From assembly GCA_024644125.1 (NCBI GenBank), contig JAHELQ010000157.1, positions 1-10,328 on the forward strand: DNA of 10,328 nucleotides. Reading direction: 5' to 3'. The notes beneath the pieces were generated by a model. The model searched no databases. It was not told the origin of the DNA and saw nothing but the letters and a program-made list of their open reading frames with translations. Position numbers and translations under genes: made by a program. Below, one piece after another: positions 1 through 8,255 of this stretch; positions within the stretch are counted from its first letter, which is position 1; the number at the start of each line of letters is the position of its first letter. The DNA comes from Candidatus Aminicenantota bacterium. Its GTDB lineage: Bacteria; Acidobacteriota; Aminicenantia; UBA2199.

Positions 1-95
1 GCCGCCTCGATCATATCCCTGAACAATGTTTCAATTACATGGGAACCGTTGAAGAAGTTTTAGAAAAAGTTAAAACGGAAATAGAAAAAATATGA
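1..95 (+). CDS. 3' end of an unrecognised upstream gene
   Basis: The frame beginning at base 3 stays open from the window edge and ends with TGA at 93-95. The visible tail is about 30 residues, ending in a charged helix-like stretch (GTVEEVLEKVKTEIEKI). Its stop overlaps the start of the next gene in an ATGA arrangement (92-95), the usual sign of translational coupling. It is therefore probably an earlier member of the same signalling operon. The fragment is too short to assign a family, and I infer no function. Confidence 0.6.
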   Translation, partial: RLDHIPEQCFNYMGTVEEVLEKVKTEIEKI

Positions 96-2962
96 CCCAA
101 CAACCGATAGATCCAGATAAAAAAGCAATCGAAGCTAATCCTCAAAATCCTTATTTCCCCTTCGAGCTGGAATCAGGGAAATGGTTCTACCATGAAGATA
201 TTGTCGACCAAATCAAGACCAGATTTTTGAATCAGGACTGCCAACCCATTATCATCCATGGAGGAGCGGGCACAGGGAAAACCAGTACTTTGCGAAGGAT
301 TGCCGTGGATCCCCAATTATTAAATTCGCAAGAATTAGTAGTCTATATAAATTTAAAACCATATACTGAAGTTAAGCCTCAAGAAATCCCGGCAAAATTT
401 TTCGGAGATATCTACGAGAACATAAAAAAGAAAGGATTGCCTATTAATTCAAATGTAATGGCATTCACTCCCAAACCAACTAAGAAGGAAATAAAAAGTT
501 TTTTTGAAACCTTAAAACCCATAATTAATAGATTTGAGCAAAGAATAATCATACTGGATGAATTTGAATACATACTGGAGACAGGAAGCAAGATAACGAA
601 ATCTTTTTTTCAAGATACTCTTTTGGAAATTACAGAGGGAGCGATCCCATTCAAACTCATCCTGGCTATCGAAAAAGAACCGAAACAAGAAAAAAAAGAC
701 CAGGTTTTTAACAGTTTTTTAAAAAAATCTCAGAGTATCAAAGTCGATGATTTTTTGCCGGAAAGTAAATTAGCTCAACTTATAAAAAATCCCAAAGGTG
801 ATCAAATATCTTTCGAATTCGCCGATTCAGCGGTGCAAAAAGTCATTTCATTTTGCGGAAGCAATCTGTATTTGCAACAGTTGATCTGTTATTATATCTA
901 TGAGCAGTTGTCAAAAAGAGGAAACCCATTTTGTGAAGAAGCCGATGTGGAAGCCGCGGTCGAGATATTACTTACTGACCACAGGCCGGACTTCATGTTT
1001 GCCTGGAAATACAAATTGACTGTCGATGAAAAAATCGTGGTTTCGGCTTTGGCCGATCTCTCAATTGTGGAACCAAAAGGCCATCATTACCATCTCAAAG
1101 AAAATACCTTTTTAGAAAAAATTTTTGAATTCGAGCTATTATCCAAAACTATTACTAAACTGGCGAACGAAAACAAACTCACGCCAATGGTAGGCAAAAG
1201 ATTCGACCAATATCCGTTTCGATTACCATTATTCGGAATGTGGCTTCAGAAAACATTCCCTTTCAAAAAAACCTTAGGAATGTTTATCGAAGACATCGCC
1301 GAACGATCGCTTTCTACAGCCGGATATATTTTAGAATCATGGCCATGCATTGTGGATAACAACTCAATTAAAAAACCCGGTTTTCTGGAATTCTGCAAAT
1401 ACTGGTATGTCTATAAAACAAAATTGGAAATAAACATTGCTGGCAGCCAGGATTCCCTCGATTTTATCAAATTATTGTGCAAAATAACTTTTGGAAGCGA
1501 TGTAGGTTTAGAATACAAAACAGACGATTATTTTACGTTCCCTCTCAACGATTTAAAATTCGGTCATTTCAAAAAAGCGGCGCTATTTGTTCATACAAAA
1601 CTAGACATCGAACTCAATGATTGCTGCCAAATTCAAGACAAAATACTCAGTTATAGAGACAATGAATTCGAGACGCTATTTTTTTTGATTTATTTTAAAA
1701 AGTCGATCCATATTGAGGCGCTATTGAAAAAAGGATTCTTGCGCATCATATACCTCGATGAAGAGATTTTGAGGCGCGTAGTGATGTCCGACTGCCCGAA
1801 CATTTCTTTCAAGGAAGAGATCATTCTACAAAGCAGTCCGACATTTTTATCGCCCTATCAAGCGGAAGGCGCGGTCACCACGACTTTTTATGGGAGAATT
1901 CACATTCAGCGACAAATCCTGGCGCATTCGAACCGCAATTGCGCCGTTGTGGGTGTCCGGCGGATTGGGAAAAGCTCTCTGCTCCAGAATATCATCAAAA
2001 ACCTACCGCGTGATGTCATCCCTATTTTTCTGGATTTGAGTCATTGTAAACACTTAAACACGTTCTTTGGGAGAGTATCGCGAAAATTGAAGGAAACATT
2101 GGATTTTGAGCCGACGCCCATTTCGACTCCCGCCCAATTCCATACCATGATCCAGGAATTGGCTATGAAATACAGAGAAAAAAAACAGAAACTTCTCTTT
2201 GTGTTCGATGAAATCGATAGCGTCATCGTATTCGACCGGAAAAACGATTTCGCCCTGTTGGAGGTGTTCCGCGTGTTGGCGAACGAAGGTTTCACCCAAT
2301 TTATCGTAGCCGGATTCGCGGAACTTTTCCGGGCAAAACGTGAATTACACTCCCCTCTTTACAATTTCGGCGATATCATTCAATTGGGACCGCTAAATGA
2401 GGACGCGGCGCTAACATTGGTTACCGAACCGATGAAATCGATCGGCCTTAATTACAAACATCCGACATCCGCAAAGACGATTCTTCACTACACCTCCGGT
2501 CACCCCAGTCTCACCCAATATTTTTGCCAACGGCTGGTCAAGGCGGTTGAAAAAAGAAATGGGAAAAAAGATAGACGAACCATCCTGAAGAAAGACATCG
2601 AAAGCGTATACGACAACGAATACAAGAAATTCATTATCAACGACATCTACATGCTGCGTACCACTGAAATACCTCCGATGCAAGAATTGATCATAGTCTT
2701 ACTTGTCGAAGCCTTTCCCGATAACAAACATTCTACATTCGAAACGATCCGGGAAAGATTGAAAAATGTCGGAGTATCTCTGTCAGATTCTCAACTGACC
2801 GCCAATCTCCAGGAATTGGAAATCCGGTATATTCTCGTTGAAGAGGCAAATGGCCGCTATACATTCCCGCTGGAAATGTTCCCGGATATATTGAGAAACC
2901 GGTTTGATCTGGAAGAATACAAACAAACCTTATTGAAAAAACTATCAGAGGTAAACCAATGA
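92..2962 (+). CDS. Protein with two P-loop (AAA/ORC-like) ATPase modules
   Basis: A 956-residue, probably cytoplasmic protein with no visible signal peptide or membrane span. Module 1: residues about 18-60 lead into a Walker A motif GGAGTGKT (57-64), then a Walker B strand IIILDE with D156/E157, a GSNLYLQQL helix near 256-264 and a winged-helix-like tail (about 310-390, PFRLPLFGMWL). Residues about 400-580 match nothing I know. Module 2: SPYQAEGAV and FYGR near 587-602, Walker A GVRRIGKSS (621-629), Walker B FVFDE with D706/E707, GHPSLTQ (803-809) and a winged-helix-like C terminus. The [SN]PY...FY(G)R lead-in and GxPxLxQ helix fit the AAA_16/ORC-like or STAND-type ATPases often fused to signalling proteins. 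Both catalytic cores look intact. The start is set by the ATGA overlap at 92-95; its own ribosome site is weak, so it probably relies on coupling. The partner and substrate are unknown. Composition changes from AT-rich in the first half to GC-richer around module 2. Confidence 0.85.
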   Translation: MTQQPIDPDKKAIEANPQNPYFPFELESGKWFYHEDIVDQIKTRFLNQDCQPIIIHGGAGTGKTSTLRRIAVDPQLLNSQELVVYINLKPYTEVKPQEIPAKFFGDIYENIKKKGLPINSNVMAFTPKPTKKEIKSFFETLKPIINRFEQRIIILDEFEYILETGSKITKSFFQDTLLEITEGAIPFKLILAIEKEPKQEKKDQVFNSFLKKSQSIKVDDFLPESKLAQLIKNPKGDQISFEFADSAVQKVISFCGSNLYLQQLICYYIYEQLSKRGNPFCEEADVEAAVEILLTDHRPDFMFAWKYKLTVDEKIVVSALADLSIVEPKGHHYHLKENTFLEKIFEFELLSKTITKLANENKLTPMVGKRFDQYPFRLPLFGMWLQKTFPFKKTLGMFIEDIAERSLSTAGYILESWPCIVDNNSIKKPGFLEFCKYWYVYKTKLEINIAGSQDSLDFIKLLCKITFGSDVGLEYKTDDYFTFPLNDLKFGHFKKAALFVHTKLDIELNDCCQIQDKILSYRDNEFETLFFLIYFKKSIHIEALLKKGFLRIIYLDEEILRRVVMSDCPNISFKEEIILQSSPTFLSPYQAEGAVTTTFYGRIHIQRQILAHSNRNCAVVGVRRIGKSSLLQNIIKNLPRDVIPIFLDLSHCKHLNTFFGRVSRKLKETLDFEPTPISTPAQFHTMIQELAMKYREKKQKLLFVFDEIDSVIVFDRKNDFALLEVFRVLANEGFTQFIVAGFAELFRAKRELHSPLYNFGDIIQLGPLNEDAALTLVTEPMKSIGLNYKHPTSAKTILHYTSGHPSLTQYFCQRLVKAVEKRNGKKDRRTILKKDIESVYDNEYKKFIINDIYMLRTTEIPPMQELIIVLLVEAFPDNKHSTFETIRERLKNVGVSLSDSQLTANLQELEIRYILVEEANGRYTFPLEMFPDILRNRFDLEEYKQTLLKKLSEVNQ

Positions 2963-5823
2963 AAAACGTGTTCAAGTACGAGGAACCACTGGATCCTGAA
3001 AATGATAAGGACAGCCTGGTCCCAAGGCAACACCAAATCAATGAGATCATTAGCGGGATCCGAAAGGGAAAATTTTGGGCAGTATATGGCCCGCGCAAAA
3101 TAGGTAAAACGACCTTACTCAATCAAATTCGCTACGAATTGGACCGGGCCTACCAGTGCATTTATATTGATTGCCGCAATTCCCCCAACGATCCCAAACT
3201 TTTTTACGACTGGTTTTGTGATGAAATATTGCAAAAAACCGGCGTGAACAAGGCCGAGATTTATAAAACCCATTCGCATGAAGTCGAAGCTCCCTACGAA
3301 GACCTGTACCATTTTTTGAGTTCATTCGGAAAAACCCAAAAGCCGAAAGGGATGAGTAGCATTTTTTTGATCGACGACATCGAACATGTTCCCGCATTGG
3401 AACATTTTCTTGGAATTTGGAGGCGCATCCATGAAAGCAAAAATTCCAATTACGACCACATGAACATTTCATCCGTTGTGATTACCGGCAGTACGAATCT
3501 CATCAAATTGACTGTCGGAGAATCGTCGCCCTACAATGTCGCCAAACAAATGCAAATGGAAGATTTTTCAAAGGATGATTTTTTTGAACTTAGCGACCGG
3601 GTGTTCAAGCACAATAAACAGATTTTATTCAAAGACAGGGAAAAGAGTTATTTGCACTCCCGTCTCTCCGGGCACCCGCAAATGGCGCTTCACGCCCTGG
3701 ACAAACTTGCTTCCCGCCAAAAAGAGAACAGCAAACCAATTACCCGTGGGGATGTGGACAAGGCGCTAAAAGATCTTCTCGAGGAAAACACATGCCTCAA
3801 AATTCTCAAACATCAGATACGCAACGATGAACAATTGCAGGAACTCATCATCGATATCTTCGAGGGAAAAGAGATTCCCTTCTTCCGTCATGACGAATAT
3901 TCATTGAAGGGAACCGGTATTATAAAGAAAGATGGAAAAGACCAATGTACATTCCGCAATGAAATATTCAAGGATTACCTGGCTGGCCTCAAAATCACAA
4001 AATCTCTTTATCTGCAAGCGATTGAAAATCTCATGCGTTCAACCGTCACTGCGCAAAATTTCGAAGAACTCTCTCAGCAAATTGTAGATTGTTGTGCCCA
4101 ATTTCTGAATACCGAGGTATGTACCTTATGGAAAAAAGCAGGTATTGAAAGTGACCCCGAATTAATGTTGGTTGCCGGCAAAGGGTTGCCGGATGTCGCC
4201 AATAGACTCGATTTGTACTACAGGATTTACCCATCGGGTACCCCGGAGAATCTGATCAAGGGCATCATCTCGGATGCAGCGTCTAATAAAAGACCGATTT
4301 GTATAAATTCCTTCGATGAACTTTCGAAGCATCCCAGCTACGATGGAAAATTCCATGAAACAATATGGAAAACAGAGCCAAAAGAAAAATTCAAATCACT
4401 TTTAATTTTACCTTTGATATTCGAAGAAAAGGTGCTCGGTGTGATCCGCTGGGAAAATAGCGATACGCCCAATGGATTCTCCGATGACGATATGAAGCTT
4501 GCTCAAAAATTGCAACCCTTCATCGCGATCGTGTTGAGGTCTATGAATTATAGACAGGAACGGATCAGGACTCGCCAAAATATTCTCAAAGGTTTAGCGG
4601 AATTGTTATTGCAAGGGCCGCATAAAGATGATTTGAATCAACAAGTCGTCGATAAAGTCGCCGGGCTCTTGCATGCCGATATTTGCAGTCTTTGGCTCTA
4701 CTCACGCGAAAGAAAGACACTCAGATTGTCGGCGGCCAAAGGCATAAATTTTCCCATAAGCGAGGCGCCTGAATATGAATTGGATATGGACATCCAGGAC
4801 GACAAAAACATCGAAGGGATCACAGCATGGATAGGTATACGGAACAAACCTTTTTATGCAAGAAATTTTAACGAACTAAAAAGCCACCCCTCCTGGAGGG
4901 GCAAATGGGACCACCTACAATGGGGAGATTCACCGAAAGATTGTTTCAGTTCACTTTTCGGCGTACCTCTAAGTGGAGAAAAAAACAATATCAAAGGGAT
5001 TCTTAAAATTGAAAGAATGAAAGCCAAAAATCCCTTCAATGATGTCGATCGCGCCGTGCTGGATTTGATGTCCAGTATGGTAAGCCTTGGACTGACACTT
5101 AATTCCCAATTACGCGAAGATATCATCTACGACTTTTTCCATTTACTCAAACAACCGGCCAGTAACGCTATCATGGTGTTGGGTGAATTGACGAGAGAAT
5201 TTAACAAAGGGGCAGCCGCGAGTAAGGAGCGGATCGACAAAAGACTGGAGCAATTGGCCCGGAATCTTGAAACAATCAAAGGGTGGAGCGGGAATGTATA
5301 TGCCACTGCTACGGGTGAGCCTTACGGTGAGAAAGACACTCAAAAATGTTACCAGATCCAGGAATTTATCAAGGAACTCACAGATGGCTTTGTCCTTTCA
5401 TTTCCAAATTTTACGTTTCATACTGAAGAAATATTGTTGGGTCATTCACTTTCTCTTACCGATATCGAAAAAAGAAAATTCAAAGTTGCACTTTACAACA
5501 TCCTCTTCAATTGCATCAAGTATTCATCCAAAATGTCACAGGCGACGATATCAACCGAATTGACCGCTGATGAAGATCTCGCACTAAAAATAAAAGATTT
5601 TGGCCAGGGGATCGCAGCAGACGATCTTCCGTTCATATTCGACAAAAATTTCACACGGGGCGCCGACAGGTGGCCGGAAAGTCTTGGAATGGGATTGGCT
5701 ACGGTCGAACGTCTGTTAAATGAATTTGGATGGAATAAAAAGGTAATTAGCGAAGTAAATAAAGGGACAGAATTCACTATTTATATTCCAAAAGATAGAT
5801 GGAGGAACTATGCAAACGAATAA
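2959..5823 (+). CDS. ATPase-GAF-GAF-histidine kinase fusion protein
   Basis: A 954-residue cytoplasmic sensor. Domains in order: a P-loop ATPase with Walker A GPRKIGKTT (44-52), a Walker B-like strand FLIDD (D139, D140, where the second acid is usually Glu) and GHPQMALHAL (238-247). GAF 1 spans about 360-528 and GAF 2 about 540-712. A DHp-like helix pair (about 715-775) has H728 followed by LLKQP, matching the H-x-L-K/R-x-P spacing of an H-box. An HATPase_c domain (about 830-946) has N-box N847/N851, G1 DFGQG (880-884), the F-box-like PFIFDKNFTRG, G2 LGMGLA (909-914) and KGTEFTIYIP. Known family role: autophosphorylation and phosphotransfer to receivers. The residue after H728 is Leu where an acidic residue is typical, so strong autokinase activity is uncertain. 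No membrane segment is visible. The start overlaps the preceding stop (ATGA) and has AGAGG at 2947-2951. The two receivers downstream are its likely partners. Confidence 0.88.
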   Translation: MKNVFKYEEPLDPENDKDSLVPRQHQINEIISGIRKGKFWAVYGPRKIGKTTLLNQIRYELDRAYQCIYIDCRNSPNDPKLFYDWFCDEILQKTGVNKAEIYKTHSHEVEAPYEDLYHFLSSFGKTQKPKGMSSIFLIDDIEHVPALEHFLGIWRRIHESKNSNYDHMNISSVVITGSTNLIKLTVGESSPYNVAKQMQMEDFSKDDFFELSDRVFKHNKQILFKDREKSYLHSRLSGHPQMALHALDKLASRQKENSKPITRGDVDKALKDLLEENTCLKILKHQIRNDEQLQELIIDIFEGKEIPFFRHDEYSLKGTGIIKKDGKDQCTFRNEIFKDYLAGLKITKSLYLQAIENLMRSTVTAQNFEELSQQIVDCCAQFLNTEVCTLWKKAGIESDPELMLVAGKGLPDVANRLDLYYRIYPSGTPENLIKGIISDAASNKRPICINSFDELSKHPSYDGKFHETIWKTEPKEKFKSLLILPLIFEEKVLGVIRWENSDTPNGFSDDDMKLAQKLQPFIAIVLRSMNYRQERIRTRQNILKGLAELLLQGPHKDDLNQQVVDKVAGLLHADICSLWLYSRERKTLRLSAAKGINFPISEAPEYELDMDIQDDKNIEGITAWIGIRNKPFYARNFNELKSHPSWRGKWDHLQWGDSPKDCFSSLFGVPLSGEKNNIKGILKIERMKAKNPFNDVDRAVLDLMSSMVSLGLTLNSQLREDIIYDFFHLLKQPASNAIMVLGELTREFNKGAAASKERIDKRLEQLARNLETIKGWSGNVYATATGEPYGEKDTQKCYQIQEFIKELTDGFVLSFPNFTFHTEEILLGHSLSLTDIEKRKFKVALYNILFNCIKYSSKMSQATISTELTADEDLALKIKDFGQGIAADDLPFIFDKNFTRGADRWPESLGMGLATVERLLNEFGWNKKVISEVNKGTEFTIYIPKDRWRNYANE
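5801..5806 (+). promoter_or_regulatory. Ribosome binding site of first receiver gene
   Basis: GGAGGA lies three bases before the ATG at 5810 and inside the 3' end of the kinase gene. It supports the start that gives a 14-base overlap, so re-initiation or coupled translation is likely. Confidence 0.6.
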
Positions 5824-6238
5824 TGCTGACTCGCAATCACAGTCGATTCACAAGCATATAGTCGTAATAGAAGATGATCCGACTATGAGAGATTTATTGA
5901 ACGATTTCCTGGGGGATGAAAAATTTGATTTCGCGACCTTCGAATCTGTAACAGAATTTAATCAATCAAAAATAAAATCAATCGATATCATCATCTCCGA
6001 CATTATGCTACAAAAAGACCGCTCTGCCGGAGCCAAATTTGTATTAGAATATATAAAAAATAAAATTCAGGCCAAACACCCCAGAATTATTTTTATTTCA
6101 AATTTTGGGAAAGATTCAATTAGATATGAACTAAAAGAATTGGAAAAGAATGAATGCAGCATTTCATGGATACCTAAACCCTTCAGCATGTTAGATCTCA
6201 ATGAAAAGATTCTTTCGGAGGAAACGAATGGGAAATAG
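5810..6238 (+). CDS. Single-domain response regulator (receiver only)
   Basis: A 142-residue CheY-like receiver. The acidic pocket is E21, D22 and D23. The phosphoacceptor is D64 at the end of the strand IDIIISD. The switch Ser is S97 (IIFIS) and the conserved Lys is K123 in PKPF. A hydrophilic leader of about 14 residues comes before the first strand. There is no output domain, so it probably acts by protein contact or as a phosphorelay intermediate. The gene overlaps the kinase gene by 14 bases and the cyclase gene by 11, so kinase, receiver and cyclase are made together. The likely donor is the upstream kinase and a plausible target is the cyclase; both are inferences. The coding sequence is AT-rich. 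Confidence 0.92.
   Translation: MQTNNADSQSQSIHKHIVVIEDDPTMRDLLNDFLGDEKFDFATFESVTEFNQSKIKSIDIIISDIMLQKDRSAGAKFVLEYIKNKIQAKHPRIIFISNFGKDSIRYELKELEKNECSISWIPKPFSMLDLNEKILSEETNGK
6217..6221 (+). promoter_or_regulatory. Ribosome binding site that decides the cyclase start
   Basis: GGAGG ends six bases before the ATG at 6228 and comes after the in-frame ATG at 6201. It therefore favours 6228 as the start and removes nine basic, non-conserved residues (MKRFFRRKR) from the longer reading. Confidence 0.7.
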
Positions 6239-7598
6239 TAAATGGCCGTCTTACGAATTCGGCATCACACTATATAAGGTTATATCCGAAATTGACATCA
6301 AGAAAACCTTTCAGGAGAATATTGTTACAATATTTGAGCGATTGCTCCAGGAATTCTTCCTTCTCTTGAATAAAGAACAGGGCATACATCTTTTTTTTAG
6401 TTCTGATTTTTCAGAAGCCCATTTTTTATTTTCGAAATCACCTTCTTCAAAAAAAAGCCCCTATACCAAAACTACAGATAATGAGCTGCTCAAGTGGATA
6501 AAAAAGTACAAACTTAAAGATTCAGTCGATTCAGACAGCCTACCCAGAATAATTAAATTAAAAGAAGCACAATTTATTGGCATACTTCATAAATTGTGCC
6601 CCGAAATAATCTCGAAGAATGAGAGTATAGAGTTGACATTTCTGCCATTCAACTTCCGGGAGTTGAATCTCGGGTATTTTATTCTCTGGGGAATCCGTAA
6701 TGAAAACAAATCGGTTGAGTTTGAAAAAACGACACTTCAAGGTTATCTCAGTTCCTGGTATACCTGTTTATCACAATATATACAGAAGATGTTCAAGGTT
6801 TCTAGAAACATTTATTTGCCGGAATATTTTACCACCGGCTGGAAACAAGTGGCAGTCTTGTTTGCGGATATCAGAAACTTTACGCCACTGGTAGAAATTT
6901 TGAGAAACCGCGGCGGTCACTCGCATAGTTCCGAAATCTTGCAGAAGATAATCACGTCGTTTTATAAAGAGATGTCGGGGATAGTCTGCCGGTATAGCAA
7001 CGGGCGGATCGATAAATTCCTGGGGGACGGCATCATGGTGATTTTTGGCGAGCAAAAGAGTAAGACGGGCGATGCGGCGTGCGACGCGCTCCATGTGGCG
7101 GCGAAGATGATTCAGAAATTCGACGAATTGAAGGATGATTGGCAACAGCAAGCCTTTGGAGCCGACTTTGAAAAAGAGTACAATGAAACCGTTGAGATCG
7201 GTCTCGGAATTGGGATCGATTACGGGAGTGTGTATTTCGAATTGCTAGGAGACAAAAATCATCAAGAATACAGCGCTGTGGGAGATCACGTCAATTTCGC
7301 CAGCCGCTTGCAAGGGTATGCCGCCAAAGACAATGAGAAAAATGGGAAATATCCGCCGATTATTCTGAGCCGCACCGCCCATTGCTGTTGTAAAAATTGG
7401 TTGACCAAAAATGAGCATATCAGGTTGCCGTTAAAAGGAAAGGCTTATACCTACAATTGTTATGGAATTTATCCTGAAGATTTGATCGACGATCGATTCT
7501 TCAATATAGAAGAAAATAAGGAAGAAAGCGCTCTACCGGTCAATGAAGCGGCTGATCGGGACGCTATTGAAGCTTCGGCTCCAGATGGCGTTGATTGA
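6228..7598 (+). CDS. Class III adenylate/guanylate cyclase with N-terminal sensory region
   Basis: With the start at 6228 the protein has 456 residues. Residues about 1-190 are a poorly conserved, GAF-like sensory region (for example LTFLPFNF...LGYFILWG, about 136-155). Residues about 203-415 are a class III cyclase catalytic domain: FADIRNFTPL with metal-binding D214, KFLGDGIMVIFG with K263 and metal-binding D267, and YSAVGDHVNFASRL with N356 and R360. All metal and transition-state positions are present, so activity is expected. K263 favours ATP; the partner specificity position is S349, where bacterial adenylate cyclases often carry Thr or Asp, so the product is probably cAMP but not certain. 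Known reaction: NTP to cyclic NMP plus pyrophosphate, in a dimer. The C-terminal ~40 residues are acidic and probably disordered. Sitting between two receivers suggests control by phosphorelay. The sensory half is clearly more AT-rich than the catalytic half. Confidence 0.92.
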   Translation: MGNSKWPSYEFGITLYKVISEIDIKKTFQENIVTIFERLLQEFFLLLNKEQGIHLFFSSDFSEAHFLFSKSPSSKKSPYTKTTDNELLKWIKKYKLKDSVDSDSLPRIIKLKEAQFIGILHKLCPEIISKNESIELTFLPFNFRELNLGYFILWGIRNENKSVEFEKTTLQGYLSSWYTCLSQYIQKMFKVSRNIYLPEYFTTGWKQVAVLFADIRNFTPLVEILRNRGGHSHSSEILQKIITSFYKEMSGIVCRYSNGRIDKFLGDGIMVIFGEQKSKTGDAACDALHVAAKMIQKFDELKDDWQQQAFGADFEKEYNETVEIGLGIGIDYGSVYFELLGDKNHQEYSAVGDHVNFASRLQGYAAKDNEKNGKYPPIILSRTAHCCCKNWLTKNEHIRLPLKGKAYTYNCYGIYPEDLIDDRFFNIEENKEESALPVNEAADRDAIEASAPDGVD

Positions 7599-7622
7599 AG
7601 TTGCGGGCGGCGGGAACGCTTT

Positions 7623-8033
7623 ATGAAGAACAGAGTAGTCGTGATAGATGACGATGGGACGATCGGGGATTTGCTCCAGGACTTCCTTGGGGATTTTGGC
7701 TATTCCTGCGCCGTGTTTCAAACTACCGGGGAAGCGCTCGATGAAATCAATAATGATGACATTGTTGTCAGCGATGTGCACTTCGAGGCAAATAATTTTG
7801 GCGGGATCGATATGTATCTGGAGTTGCAAAAAAAATTCCCCGATAGGAAGAACGAGATAAAATTCATTTTTATGACGGCGTATTCGATTGAATCCATCGA
7901 AGAGAAGATGAAAATCCTGCCGGGGAAGCTAAAGATACTGTTCAAACCGTTCAATTTGCGGGACTTGTTGAAGTTTGTTCGCGAGATACGAAGCGAGGGA
8001 TTACCAGAGAATTTGCAGTCCGGGCTATTTTGA
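7623..8033 (+). CDS. Second single-domain response regulator (receiver only)
   Basis: A 136-residue CheY-like receiver. The acidic pocket is D9 to D11, the phosphoacceptor D51 (DIVVSD), the switch residue T85 (FIFMT) and the conserved Lys K108 in KPF. There is no output domain. It resembles the first receiver in the early helix (GDLLQDFLGD here, RDLLNDFLGD there), suggesting an old duplication. It begins 24 bases after the cyclase stop and has only a weak GGGA (7612-7615) as ribosome site. It is the last clear gene of the operon. It may be an alternative phosphate acceptor or sink for the upstream kinase, or a regulator of the cyclase; the sequence does not decide. The frame continues past the TGA at 8031-8033 (see next entry). 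Confidence 0.92.
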   Translation: MKNRVVVIDDDGTIGDLLQDFLGDFGYSCAVFQTTGEALDEINNDDIVVSDVHFEANNFGGIDMYLELQKKFPDRKNEIKFIFMTAYSIESIEEKMKILPGKLKILFKPFNLRDLLKFVREIRSEGLPENLQSGLF

Positions 8034-8036
8034 AAA

Positions 8037-8255
8037 GTGGAGGGGAAACTCGAAGATGCGAATCTGCGGGAGACGTTGGCGTCGGCGCTGGAGAAGATGG
8101 TTATATCTTGCTACAATTTGAATCCCCATGTCATACATTTGAATCGCGACGACTTCAATTTGTATCACTACCATTCAGATTTGTATCGCGGGTATTACGA
8201 TTTGTATCACAATGTTCATTTTTTGAATCTATATAGCTTTGATTTGAATCTCTAG
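8037..8255 (+). pseudogene. Possible small ORF or decayed in-frame extension of the second receiver
   Basis: A GTG-started frame of 72 codons follows the receiver stop by three bases and is in the same frame, so a lost or bypassed TGA would join them. Its first ~22 codons (EGKLEDANLRETLASALEKM) are strongly G-ending and helix-like, which looks like real coding sequence. From about 8110 it runs into the 21-base repeat array and becomes a heptapeptide pattern, Leu-Asn/Tyr every seven residues, rich in Tyr, His, Asn and Asp. It stops at TAG (8253-8255), though the same periodicity continues beyond. There is no convincing ribosome site. It may be a small gene, a remnant, or chance reading of a non-coding array. 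Confidence 0.25.

Noticed and set aside
2041..2299. Overlapping minus-strand open frames inside the first ATPase gene
   Set aside because: They are opposite the second Walker A and Walker B region, which is strongly coding on the plus strand, and show no motif.
6201..6227. Upstream ATG as the cyclase start
   Set aside because: It lies before the GGAGG at 6217-6221 and would add nine basic residues with no domain support. The ATG at 6228 is better placed.
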